Below, piece by piece: positions 27,864 through 36,350 of a stretch of DNA of 64,000 bases. Source of the stretch: Candidatus Methylacidithermus pantelleriae. Lineage in GTDB: Bacteria; Verrucomicrobiota; Verrucomicrobiia; Methylacidiphilales; Methylacidiphilaceae. Under the pieces are notes generated by a model that saw only the letters and a program-made list of their open reading frames with translations, did not search any database and was not told the origin of the DNA. The DNA lies in contig NZ_CAJNOB010000023.1 in NCBI RefSeq assembly GCF_905250085.1, positions 88,404-152,403 on the forward strand, read 5' to 3'. Each line of letters opens with the position of its first letter. Within the stretch, counting starts at the first letter, position 1. A program made the position numbers and the translations under genes.

Positions 27864-30111
27864 TGCCGGGAACGGCTTTTGCCTCCGGTGTAGCCAAAGC
27901 GTTGGGATCCTGGGGAGGCGAGATTTTTCCTTGGGCTGCGACCGTAGAACCCCTCGAGCGGCTCCACTGGGCCGCAAGCTTGTCCAAAGCTTGTAGCACG
28001 ATACCTGGAGTCAACAGTTCGGGCAGTACTTCGGGAGGTAGGGAAGGGTCCGGACCATAGAGGAGATAGAAGGGGACGCCGCTACGACCAAATTGCGCCA
28101 GCATCTGGGAAATTTCTTCATTGGGGTTCGTCCAGTCGGCTACCATCCAGACAATGCCCAGTTCGCGGAATCGCCGCTGGACCTCTGGGTTTTCCAGCGC
28201 AATCCTTTCATTGACTTGACAGGTGAGACACCAGGCAGCTCGGAAATCTACAAACACCGGAACCCCTTTCGAGCGCAGCTCTTGGAGTCGGGCCCGGGAA
28301 AATGGGATCGCTGTGAGACCGGCACCTCCTTGAGCTGGGGAATTCTCAGCCGGTTTGGAGACCTCCGTTAGAAAACCGGTGGTCGCGTACCCGTAGGAGG
28401 TGATCACCGCGGCCAAAAGAAGGAGTCGAGCCGAAAGGCGTATAAGATAGCTTCGTCCCGGGTGGCCGAACCGGCCGTATACCCACAGGGCGAAACTCAG
28501 GATCCAAAGAGACACGAGGAGCCGAAAAAGTCCCTCGTTGCCGCGCAGTTGGCCGTACAGCCAAAGGAGCCACAGGGTGGCGCCGAGCATGGGGAATCCT
28601 AAAAGTTGTTTAAAGGTCTCCATCCAGGGGCCTGGCTTGGGGAGCCAGTGAAGGAGGCGAGGAAAGGCTGAAAGAAAGGTCAAAGGAAAAGCCATTCCGA
28701 GTCCCAAGCCAGTAAAAATGAGAAGGTTAACCAAAATCCCTTGGTGTAAGGCGATCCCAACGGCAGCTCCCATGAAGGGAGCCGTGCACGGGCTAGCGAC
28801 GAGCGCCGCAAGTACACCGCCGACAAAGGATTGAGCCAATCCCTGAAGCGATTCTACTCTTTCCTCAAGTCTTCCCAGGCCGGCTCCGATTTCGAATACT
28901 CCAAAAAGGTTTAAGGAGATGGCCAAAAAGAGGAAGGTCATGGAAGCGACAAAACCGGGGGATTGCAGCTGGAAACCCCACCCCAGTTGCTTGCCAAGAC
29001 CTCGCAGAACCAAAAGCAGGAAAGCCAGCACCCAAAAGGACAAAAGGACCCCACCGGCAAAACTAAGCCCGTGGAGAAGTGCCCGTCGCGGTTGGTCTCG
29101 GGAGCTCTCTACGATATGCAGAACCTTTAGGGAAAGAACGGGAAGAACGCACGGCATAAGGTTAAGAAGAAGACCCCCGACAAAGGCACCCAGGACGGAA
29201 ACCCAAAGAGCCCTGGAAGGAGCACCTGGTTTGCCTCCCGAGGGACTTGGCGCCCAGCGGGGAGCTTCGATACGCCATCCCGAGCGTTTCCCTTCCCTTT
29301 CAATGGCCAAGACTCCTGAAAGGTTTTGGGGGAGGGCCCCGGCAAGTAATTGGGAATCGGGTTCCATCTGAATCAAAAGCGTCGAGCCGTGCACCGACCA
29401 GAGTTGGGAGCCAGCATTACGAATGATCCCTCCCGAAAGCGGGAAAAATCGTATGCGATCCGAGTCTTTCAAATCCCATCTTTCCTGAGCGTGGACTTCC
29501 AAAATGAGTTTTCCCCCCTCCATGCGGAAACGGCTTTGCCATCCCTCGGGAGGAGGAGAAGGGAGTCGTGCTCGTGCCTCGGCAAAGCCTACGGCCAGTC
29601 CAGGATCGAGAACCGCCTGGGTAGGAGAGGCTGGAAGTTCTAGACTTACCTCTGCATGGCCGGGGATGCATTGGAGCGCGCACTCGACCCACCGCATCCG
29701 AGCTCCCAGTCGTGCGGGTCCGCCCGTCCAATGGGCGGGGGGTTGAATCTGCGCCAGAATCCAAACCTCCTTTTCGTACCCATAGCTGGCCAGGGGCGGG
29801 GTCAGCAAAAGCTCCGGGACGGGCCACTGGAGAGGACCTGCTTGAAACCCTGGAGGCAATTCCCATTCGACAGTCGTGGCCGCTCCTGAGTCGCCTGGGT
29901 TCATCCAGTAGGTGTGCCATCCGGGATCCATGGTGAGGCGAAGGGCCACCGTAAAGGCTTCTCCCGGCTTAAACGCGTCCACTTCGGAAAAGAGCCGGGC
30001 TTCCACGTGCTTGCTGCGGGCAGGGGGTGACGCCAGAGGGTAGAGTGGTTGAAGAAAGAAAAACTGTCCCAGGCAAGCGATGCCTACCGCGACGACTTTG
30101 CTAAGATTCAT
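27853..30111 (-). CDS. DsbD/ScsB-type thiol:disulfide interchange protein
   Basis: 752 aa. It has a signal peptide (residues ~1-28). The periplasmic N-terminal domain has a Cys pair (ECALQCIPG). The central membrane domain has about eight helices, starting LNLMPCVLPVLSLK and continuing to VASPCTAPFMGAAVG, whose two Cys shuttle electrons. The C-terminal thioredoxin-like domain has the active site AAWCLTCQVNE (about residue 645). The family carries reducing equivalents from cytoplasmic thioredoxin to exported proteins. The N-terminal domain looks like the larger ScsB/DsbD-II form rather than E. coli DsbD. The gene is divergent from uvrC. Confidence 0.9.
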   Translation of the reverse strand: MNLSKVVAVGIACLGQFFFLQPLYPLASPPARSKHVEARLFSEVDAFKPGEAFTVALRLTMDPGWHTYWMNPGDSGAATTVEWELPPGFQAGPLQWPVPELLLTPPLASYGYEKEVWILAQIQPPAHWTGGPARLGARMRWVECALQCIPGHAEVSLELPASPTQAVLDPGLAVGFAEARARLPSPPPEGWQSRFRMEGGKLILEVHAQERWDLKDSDRIRFFPLSGGIIRNAGSQLWSVHGSTLLIQMEPDSQLLAGALPQNLSGVLAIEREGKRSGWRIEAPRWAPSPSGGKPGAPSRALWVSVLGAFVGGLLLNLMPCVLPVLSLKVLHIVESSRDQPRRALLHGLSFAGGVLLSFWVLAFLLLVLRGLGKQLGWGFQLQSPGFVASMTFLFLAISLNLFGVFEIGAGLGRLEERVESLQGLAQSFVGGVLAALVASPCTAPFMGAAVGIALHQGILVNLLIFTGLGLGMAFPLTFLSAFPRLLHWLPKPGPWMETFKQLLGFPMLGATLWLLWLYGQLRGNEGLFRLLVSLWILSFALWVYGRFGHPGRSYLIRLSARLLLLAAVITSYGYATTGFLTEVSKPAENSPAQGGAGLTAIPFSRARLQELRSKGVPVFVDFRAAWCLTCQVNERIALENPEVQRRFRELGIVWMVADWTNPNEEISQMLAQFGRSGVPFYLLYGPDPSLPPEVLPELLTPGIVLQALDKLAAQWSRSRGSTVAAQGKISPPQDPNALATPEAKAVPGNAP

Positions 30112-30250
30112 TCGGGTTTTCTTAACATACGATACAGGAAAGCCCCATGGGTGCTATGTTGAAGCCTGCCGGATTTTGAGGGAAAGTTCTAGCGAAGGAA
30201 CGTGACAAAACCCTTGCGTTTCTCCGCTAGCCGAACCGTAACCCAGTGCG

Positions 30251-31744
30251 ATGGAGGCAGAACAAAAGAAAGCGCTCCAGCAAAAGATCCTTGAGCTTCC
30301 TCATAAGCCCGGGGTCTACCTTTTCAAGGACCGTTTTGACCGGGTCATCTACGTGGGGAAAGCTCGAGATCTTCACAGGCGGGTTCATTCCTACTTCCAT
30401 CCGAGTCGTAAGATCCGGTCGGACCCCAAAATGCGGGCGCTTCTGGAGGCAGTTTACGACATGGACATCCAGGTCGTGCGATCGGAAGCGGAGGCAGTCT
30501 TGCTTGAGGGGAGGCTCATTAAAGAGTATCGGCCTCGCTACAATGTGAGTTTTCGGGACGACAAGCGGTTCCTTCTGGTCAAGGTCAATCTGAATGAGCC
30601 TTTTCCCCGGTTCCAGCTTACACGGTTGCGCAAGGAAGACGGATGTCGGTACTTTGGTCCTTTTGCGAGTTCGGGGGCGCTCCGCAAGACGGTCAATCTC
30701 ATGAACAAGCTTTTTCAGTTGCGCTCCTGTTCTCCCATGGTCCCCACGGAAAAGGATTACAAGCACTGCCTGGATCACATCATTAAAAATTGCTCCGCCC
30801 CATGCCTGGGGAAGGTGGATTCGGAAAGCTATCGTCGCCGGGTGTTACAGGCCTGTGAATTTTTAGAGGGGAAAGCAAGGGAATGGATCATGGAAATGGA
30901 AAAGCAGATGCAGGCGGCTGCCGAAGCGCTGGATTTCGAGAAGGCCGCACGTCTCCGTGACCTTTTGGAAGACCTTCGTCGAACCACGACCCCGGCGCGC
31001 CGGTTTGCTCGCTCGCTGCCGGCTTTGCCCACCCCTCAAGAAGATTTGCAAATGCTGGCGAGCGTTCTTGGGTTGCCGGAGCCTCCTCGTCGGATTGAAT
31101 GCTTTGATATTTCCAACATTTCTCAAACGCACAAGGTTGCTTCTATGGTTCTTTTTCAGGATGCCAAACCCAATCGTTCGGCCTACCGCCGGTATCGCAT
31201 TCGGACGGTAGAAGGCCAGGATGACTTTGCTTGTATGGCGGAGGTGGTCCGCCGGCGGTACCGAAGGTTGCTGGAGGAAGGGGGAGGTAAACCGGATCTG
31301 ATTATGGTCGACGGGGGATTGGGGCAATTGCATGCGGCTCGAAAGGAGCTGGAAGCCCTTGGGCTTGCGGAGATTCCAGTGATCGCGCTGGCGAAGGAAA
31401 ACGAAGAAATTTACCGGTTGGGTTGTTCAGAGCCGCTCGTTCTGGACCCAAGTTCGGGTGCGCTCCGGTTGTTACAGCGAGTCCGCGATGAAGCTCACCG
31501 GTTTGCTCACAGCTATCACGAGCTTCTTTTCAGGCAGCGGATTACGGAAAGTATCCTTGACGAATGTCCCGGTATCGACCGGTATCGCAAGTCTCTTTTG
31601 TTGCGGACGTTTGGTTCCATCGAGCGGCTTCGCCAGGCAAGCCTCGAGGAGCTCAAAGCGGTTAAGGGAATTGGCCCTAAATTAGCCCAGCGGGTCTACG
31701 AGTTTCTTTCGTCACGGCGGGAGGATGTCAACGGTTCTCCTTGA
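30251..31744 (+). CDS. uvrC: Excinuclease ABC subunit C
   Basis: 497 aa, about 100 shorter than E. coli UvrC. The order is complete: GIY-YIG nuclease (LPHKPGVYLF, VIYVGKARDLHRRV), a Cys-rich segment (KHCLDHIIKNCSAPCLGK), UVR motif (ALDFEKAARLRDLLEDL), RNase-H-like nuclease (IECFDISNIS, LIMVDGGLGQLHAA, HRFAHSYHE) and a C-terminal helix-hairpin-helix (LKAVKGIGPKLAQRVYEFL). The shortening is in linkers, so it should be functional in nucleotide excision repair. Its last 49 bases overlap the convergent VanZ-like gene. Confidence 0.94.
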   Translation: MEAEQKKALQQKILELPHKPGVYLFKDRFDRVIYVGKARDLHRRVHSYFHPSRKIRSDPKMRALLEAVYDMDIQVVRSEAEAVLLEGRLIKEYRPRYNVSFRDDKRFLLVKVNLNEPFPRFQLTRLRKEDGCRYFGPFASSGALRKTVNLMNKLFQLRSCSPMVPTEKDYKHCLDHIIKNCSAPCLGKVDSESYRRRVLQACEFLEGKAREWIMEMEKQMQAAAEALDFEKAARLRDLLEDLRRTTTPARRFARSLPALPTPQEDLQMLASVLGLPEPPRRIECFDISNISQTHKVASMVLFQDAKPNRSAYRRYRIRTVEGQDDFACMAEVVRRRYRRLLEEGGGKPDLIMVDGGLGQLHAARKELEALGLAEIPVIALAKENEEIYRLGCSEPLVLDPSSGALRLLQRVRDEAHRFAHSYHELLFRQRITESILDECPGIDRYRKSLLLRTFGSIERLRQASLEELKAVKGIGPKLAQRVYEFLSSRREDVNGSP

Positions 31745-32187
31745 GAGACGAGGTGAGAGAGATCCTTCGTTTTGGGGTTATCCCATGGATTGTGGATCGC
31801 CTTTCGGCGCAGGGAAACCAAAAGAGTTGCCAGGCCCACTCCTAGAGCATCGGCTACCCAATCCTCCAGAGAGGGACATCGCCCTGTAAAGCGCTGGTAG
31901 TTTTCATCCACGGCTCCTAAAAGCAAACCTGAGCCCAGGATGGTGACGCCGTCGGTTAGGCCCCCGGAAAGGAAAAGAGTTACCCCAAAATAAAGAAGGC
32001 CATGGCAAAGCTTGTCGTAACGACTGATGGGTCCTGGAATGTTCTTGGCGGGGACAGTGGAAAGCAAAAGAAGCAAACAGAAACTTACGAAAAGTCGTGC
32101 CCATCCTTGTTTGCTTTGAGGGACAAGTCTCTTCACCCATTGTCTGGCAAGCGAGCGTTCTTTTCCATGGCCAAACGGCTTAGGCAT
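31696..32187 (-). CDS. VanZ-like membrane protein
   Basis: 163 aa. About three to four hydrophobic segments (residues ~30-47, 60-78, 82-95, 118-130) contain the VanZ-family pattern DKLCHGLLYFGVTLF and AVDENYQRFTGRCPSLEDWVADALG. The family's role is unclear; some members influence glycopeptide susceptibility. Its polar tail overlaps the end of uvrC on the other strand by 49 bases. It may share a transcript with the upstream response-regulator gene (gap 228 bases). Confidence 0.78.
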   Translation of the reverse strand: MPKPFGHGKERSLARQWVKRLVPQSKQGWARLFVSFCLLLLLSTVPAKNIPGPISRYDKLCHGLLYFGVTLFLSGGLTDGVTILGSGLLLGAVDENYQRFTGRCPSLEDWVADALGVGLATLLVSLRRKAIHNPWDNPKTKDLSHLVSQGEPLTSSRRDERNS

Positions 32188-32415
32188 CTTAGGTCACAAG
32201 TCCCCGTTGAGAAGCGGCGTTCCTTCTATCGGTTTGTTGAAATGTGAAAGAAAACACGGGCTTGAAGGGCCAGAGAGGGTTGACAGAAACGTTCACGAGT
32301 TTTCCTTGACCTGCTTGTCCGAGCTCCAAGGCCTGCTGCCCAACCGATCGCGTTGGGTTTTGAAATCTTGCTTTCCGAAGCCAATTCCCATTGTAGGCCT
32401 TTCTACCAAAGGTCC

Positions 32416-33123
32416 CTACTGCTTGCCAGGAGAAGATCCTAGCTTTCCCAAAAGGAAACCCTGACCCCTGATTGTGTGCAACAGCGGTACTGGATGTCCC
32501 GCATCGATTTTTTTTCGAAGATTCACCATGTGAACATGTACCAGGCGCCGAAGCGAGCGGTGCGACCGGGAAAAGCGCCATGCGTGAGCCGCCAAAAGAT
32601 CGGTGCTTACCACTTGCCCGGCCCGTTCGGCGAGAAAGGAAAGGATCAAAAACTCTTTGGGCGTAAGAACTATTTCCTGGGATCCCCTCCAGCACCGTCG
32701 CTCGTGCCAATCGATCCTTAAGTCGTCGATCACGCGGATGGGGGAAGAAGTTCGGATCGTTCGGCGTAAAAGGGAATCGATCCGCAGCACAAGTTCTTCC
32801 GTGCTCCAGGGGCGGCAGAAAAGATCATCCGCGCCTTGCTGGAGAGCCTTGATCCGCTGGCGCGGGCTGGCTTTTTCCAAAAGGAGAATGCAAAGAACCT
32901 CATCCGTGCGGCCGCGTATGTGGCGAATGACCTCGATACCGCTCCGGTCGGGAAGATTTTGCTCAACAAGGATACAATCAACGGGATGGTCTTCGAAAAA
33001 GCGCAAAAGTTCCTCGGCGGTTGAGACCGTTACGAGGTGCCAACCTTTTTGGGAGAACCGTTTTTGCAACCGGCGTATGATTGGGCGCCGGGCGGCAACA
33101 AGGACAAAAGGGGAGTGGTTCAC
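32416..33123 (-). CDS. OmpR-family response regulator with a degenerate receiver
   Basis: 235 aa, starting with GTG at 33123. The receiver fold spans residues ~1-120. The acidic pair (DD) is replaced by Ala-Ala in VLVAARRP, the phosphorylated Asp by Glu in ILVEQNLPD, the Thr/Ser by Glu in LLEKAS and the conserved Lys by Arg in CRPWS. The winged-helix output domain is intact (LTPKEFLILSFLAERAG, RRLVHVHMVNLRKKID, HTIRGQGFLL). It probably binds DNA without phosphorylation by a kinase. No histidine kinase is adjacent. Residue replacements are read directly; regulation mode is inference. Confidence 0.85.
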   Translation of the reverse strand: MNHSPFVLVAARRPIIRRLQKRFSQKGWHLVTVSTAEELLRFFEDHPVDCILVEQNLPDRSGIEVIRHIRGRTDEVLCILLLEKASPRQRIKALQQGADDLFCRPWSTEELVLRIDSLLRRTIRTSSPIRVIDDLRIDWHERRCWRGSQEIVLTPKEFLILSFLAERAGQVVSTDLLAAHAWRFSRSHRSLRRLVHVHMVNLRKKIDAGHPVPLLHTIRGQGFLLGKLGSSPGKQ

Positions 33124-34368
33124 TGTTTTGCACTCGTAACCCGTTGTTGGAGGTAGCCCCTGGAGGGGGTTAGCTAACAGTCGGCCTTCCAGTGGTTGGG
33201 ATTCCCACTTTGAGGAAACGGGCTCGCTCAGCAGAGCTAAGCTTGCTTGAACCGTTTCACGGTAGGCCGGTTGATCCGGAACTTTGGAGGTTCCCGGCTT
33301 TGGAACTTCATCCTGTCGTCCTTGGTAGGGCGAACCCCCTAAGAGACGACGGCGGGGTGATCAAACAAGGCTGGGAAGCTGTCCTTTGTTGGCAAGGCTG
33401 GCAAAGGCAGCCCTAAGGGCAGGGTAGCCGAGCTACACACCTTCGCAATTCCGGGAAGGATTATGCCGACAGCACCCGGGCGATGGGCCTCGATGAGTGG
33501 CTATGGACGGAAAGTTGCAAGGTTCTCTTTGGGCGACACGAAGGATCCAGGTCTAGAGGCTTTGCTTCCGGGTGGCACCTCTTCCACTGCCTCCAGGAGC
33601 AAAACGTTACAAGCACATGCTCCTCAAGGAAAGGTGGGGATTGTGCGGGCGCTACCTGGCAAAGGAAAAAGAGCTTTCGAAAAAGGCGTAAGAAGAGGCA
33701 GACCTTGGACCCTCTCGGCAGCGCGTTTCTTCCCGTTGGAAAGAGTTCCTTACAACAGGAAAGGCCCGACTATCCCAAAGGCGGCTGGAAACCGCTGGGA
33801 GAATCCGGCCAAGTCTTTCACGGGAATCTAGGGAAGGGAAGTCCCACGCCTAGAGCTCGTGAAGGAGAGGCTCCCTGTCACGAGAATGGTTACCGATGGT
33901 CCGAGCGATGGTCTAGTACCCCGTACCCAATGAGAGGAAATCCTGCGTAACATCCGCTCAACTGATTCCTTAACCCCCTCTTTTTTTTGAGCGGCCAAAC
34001 TCTTTCGGTCCTCGATAAGCTTTTTTCTCCGGGTGCGAGAATCCCCCTCGCAGGTAGGAGCTTGTGCTTCGTTCAGGCTCACCGTGGGGAACTTCTGCGG
34101 ATAAAGCTCGTTCCGGTTTCCCAAAATGGCCGATTCGCTGGAACTGGCCTGCCGGCAACCGGGGACAAGTCGGAGCAGGTGGTTGCCTTGTTGCCGACTC
34201 GGGCTTACGTCTCCCTTGCACAAGACAAGCCCTAGGCTGGGCGAACTTCGTTGCACCCGTAAGTTTGGCAACACCTCCGGCTGCCATACATACCTCGCGT
34301 CCATCCGCACCACCGGTTACCGTGCATTCTGCCGGGCAGGGTCAAGAAAACGCGAGCTCATTGCGGGA
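33124..34368. other. Gene-poor region, left part of a decayed zone
   Basis: About 1.2 kb with only short, unconvincing open frames on both strands. Around 33960-34260 the minus strand shows a run of readable but frame-shifting sequence that I could not assign to a family. It is probably old eroded coding DNA. Confidence 0.45.
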
Positions 34369-35318
34369 TTATCGCCCAGCTCTTTGCGAAACCCATCCCG
34401 CTAGCTTGCCCACAGCGGTCGCCATCCGAGTTCTCGCTTTGCCTTTGCGTTCGAAGCCCCACGGATTTCGGCCATCATGAGTACGCCGTGTTCGCCGGTG
34501 AAAAGTCGTCCTAGCCACGCGCTTATGATGTGTCGAGGAGGTTTCGCTCGTACCGCTTTGGTCAGAACCGAGAGCCATTGCGATATGGGAGCCGGTTCGT
34601 GATCCACAATGTTGTAAACACCCGAGTTTGCCGACTCCCGTGCTTGGAGGGTTGCGAGGGCAGCATCGTCGATGTGAACAACCGACCAAATCCCTCTACC
34701 CCTGCCGATCAGGGGATGCGCCGTTTCCGAACCTGTTCTCCCATGTACCCTCTAGCGCCCAAGCGTACTACCAGGACCATGGAACACACCGTATCGTAGT
34801 GCCTTGCCTGTCCTATCCGAACGCTTTGTTACGGTTGTTTCTCGGTAACGGATCGCCTCGGAGGTCCTCCGAATCCCCGGAAGAGGAGTTGGGTCGAAAG
34901 GCTTTTGCTTAGAGTTTTCACGGGCCTGTCTTTACGCGCGTAGGCCCAAGCAACGTCACTCTGGGCAATCAAGCGTCCAGAGTGCGTCTGGCGTCCGGCA
35001 GTAAGCGGGTTGTCAAGGCCTTTCGTGCGCAGGCGGTTGGTTATCTCGAAGTCCCGATCGAACTACCGGATGTGCAAGTTGTGCAGGATTGCCGTGAGCT
35101 CCGTGCACGATGGCGTCAAAAGTGGCTGCCTTTACCACCCGTATCACTGCTTCTGGATCGAGTGCGTCAGCGACGACCGGCGTCGCCCCGGCTGTCCGGA
35201 GTTGGCCGGCCTTGGGAGCCAAACGCCTCATTGCGATCACGTCATGGCCTGCCGAGACAAGTAAGGGAACCAAGCGGCTCGCGATAGCGCCGGTAGCACC
35301 GGCAAGGAACACTCTCAT
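34369..35318 (-). pseudogene. Decayed NAD(P)-dependent epimerase/reductase
   Basis: The N-terminus reads MRVFLAGATGAIASRLVPLL (Rossmann Gly motif) and continues through GATPVVADALDPEAVIRVV, then the frame is lost near 35070. Later pieces in other frames follow the family order: RLIAQSDVAWAYARKDRPVK, LRYGVFHGPGSSLG (with a stop soon after), VVHIDDAALATLQARE, VYNIVDHEPAPISQWL and EIRGASNAKAKRELGW. The intact homologue would be about 310 aa, an atypical SDR of the epimerase type. Several frameshifts and stops show it is dead. Its codon use resembles actinobacterial or proteobacterial genes more than its neighbours, suggesting an acquired gene. Confidence 0.8.
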
Positions 35319-35944
35319 AGGCGCTTCTCCCTGGCTATAGGGGTAGCTGCTTTCGATTTGCCTGCCCTAGGATCCAAATGAAATCCAACAAGCACGTCGT
35401 TCGAACCGATGATTGCCCTTATGGCGGCTATCCAGGTGACTAGCCCCCCCTCCGGCAAGGTTGCTCTCGGATTTCCTCAGAAACGTTATCCGGCGTATGA
35501 GTTTCGCTCGTTAACGTGAGCTCTTCCGCTTAGAAGGAGTGTCCCGCTGGTTGCCTTCGGGAAAAATGGCGTTTGACGCCAAGCGGGAAGCTCTGTCCGT
35601 TGGCCGCAGGGACCTCTCCGCTGGCTTCGACCCCGTCGCAAGAGCTCAAAGACAATAAAAGAGAGCCACGGGCTTGGGGATAGGGATAGCGATTTGGTGC
35701 ACAAGTGTGGACTCTAGACCTTTATTATGTGTACGCGATGGAAGAGGGCACATAGCCCCCAGTGCCTTGGCAGCGGCGTGCTCCCTGGGTAGTAGCGAGA
35801 GCTTTCTTTTAATGGATCGCCCCAGTATAGATGAGGTACGGTTGTGGAGCAAAATGGGTATACTTTTCTCTCCTTACTCGGTCGCCATCCTGCGCTTGTG
35901 CGGGGATATCGTGGGAGCAGGAGCGGCTGGAAGATCACCAAACC
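35319..35944. other. Gene-free stretch between two remnants
   Basis: No gene is supported. The right part could be the eroded body of the IS607 tnpB fragment next to it, but I cannot align it with the better copies. Confidence 0.45.
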
Positions 35945-36220
35945 CGCCTTTCGAGTGGCAAGAGAGCTTCCCGTTGCATTGGCCCGTAGAGCCCGCCTAC
36001 GGCCAGCCACAAAGCCGGTTGGCGCGGCATCCTCAAACGGGTTTGGGTACGGAAAAGGGGGGAACTTGTTTTGGGGAGGGCTTAGAGTGATTTCCCCACA
36101 TGTCTCTGGATCGATTGCTTTCTGGAAAGCCCGGCACTCACGAAACCCATGTTTTCGTCGTCCAAGCCGGACACAATATCGGGTGTCACCTCGTCCGGGT
36201 CCACCACCAGGAGCAATGGG
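35945..36220 (-). mobile_element. Fragment of a fifth IS607-like element (tnpA end and tnpB start)
   Basis: On the minus strand, LLLVVDPDEVTPDIVSGL...SAGLSRKQSIQR (36215 to ~36085) follows the TnpA C-terminal pattern seen in copies 1-4 (VDPNE.T.D.V..., SFCARLY..RSA). About 30 bases later PLFRTQTRLRM...ALWLAVGGLYGPMQRE (36062 to ~35950) matches the TnpB N-terminus (LFPYQTRLQV...ALL....ALYRR). The tnpA-tnpB order and near-correct spacing argue against chance. The N-terminal half of tnpA, which would lie toward the GreA-like gene, is not recognisable, and tnpB fades out. It is older than the four + strand copies and in the opposite orientation. Confidence 0.6.
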
Positions 36221-36350
36221 CTCTTTAGGTCGGACTCGGCAGAAGCTCAAGAGTTGCCAAGCAGTGGCTCGCTAAGCACCATAGAAGACAAGCGAACATG
36301 GCCTCCAGGGAGGTCCGAACGGTACAGGGAAGGCGTGCGAGGGATCCGCT

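Noticed and set aside
33960..34260. Possible group II intron or IS200/IS605 remnant
   Set aside because: Some phrases in the minus-strand translation looked mobile-element-like, but I could not find domain V, reverse transcriptase or TnpB motifs, so no call was made.
35714..36250. 178-codon minus-strand frame
   Set aside because: It covers the fifth IS607 fragment but in a different frame from the TnpA and TnpB matches; product looks random.
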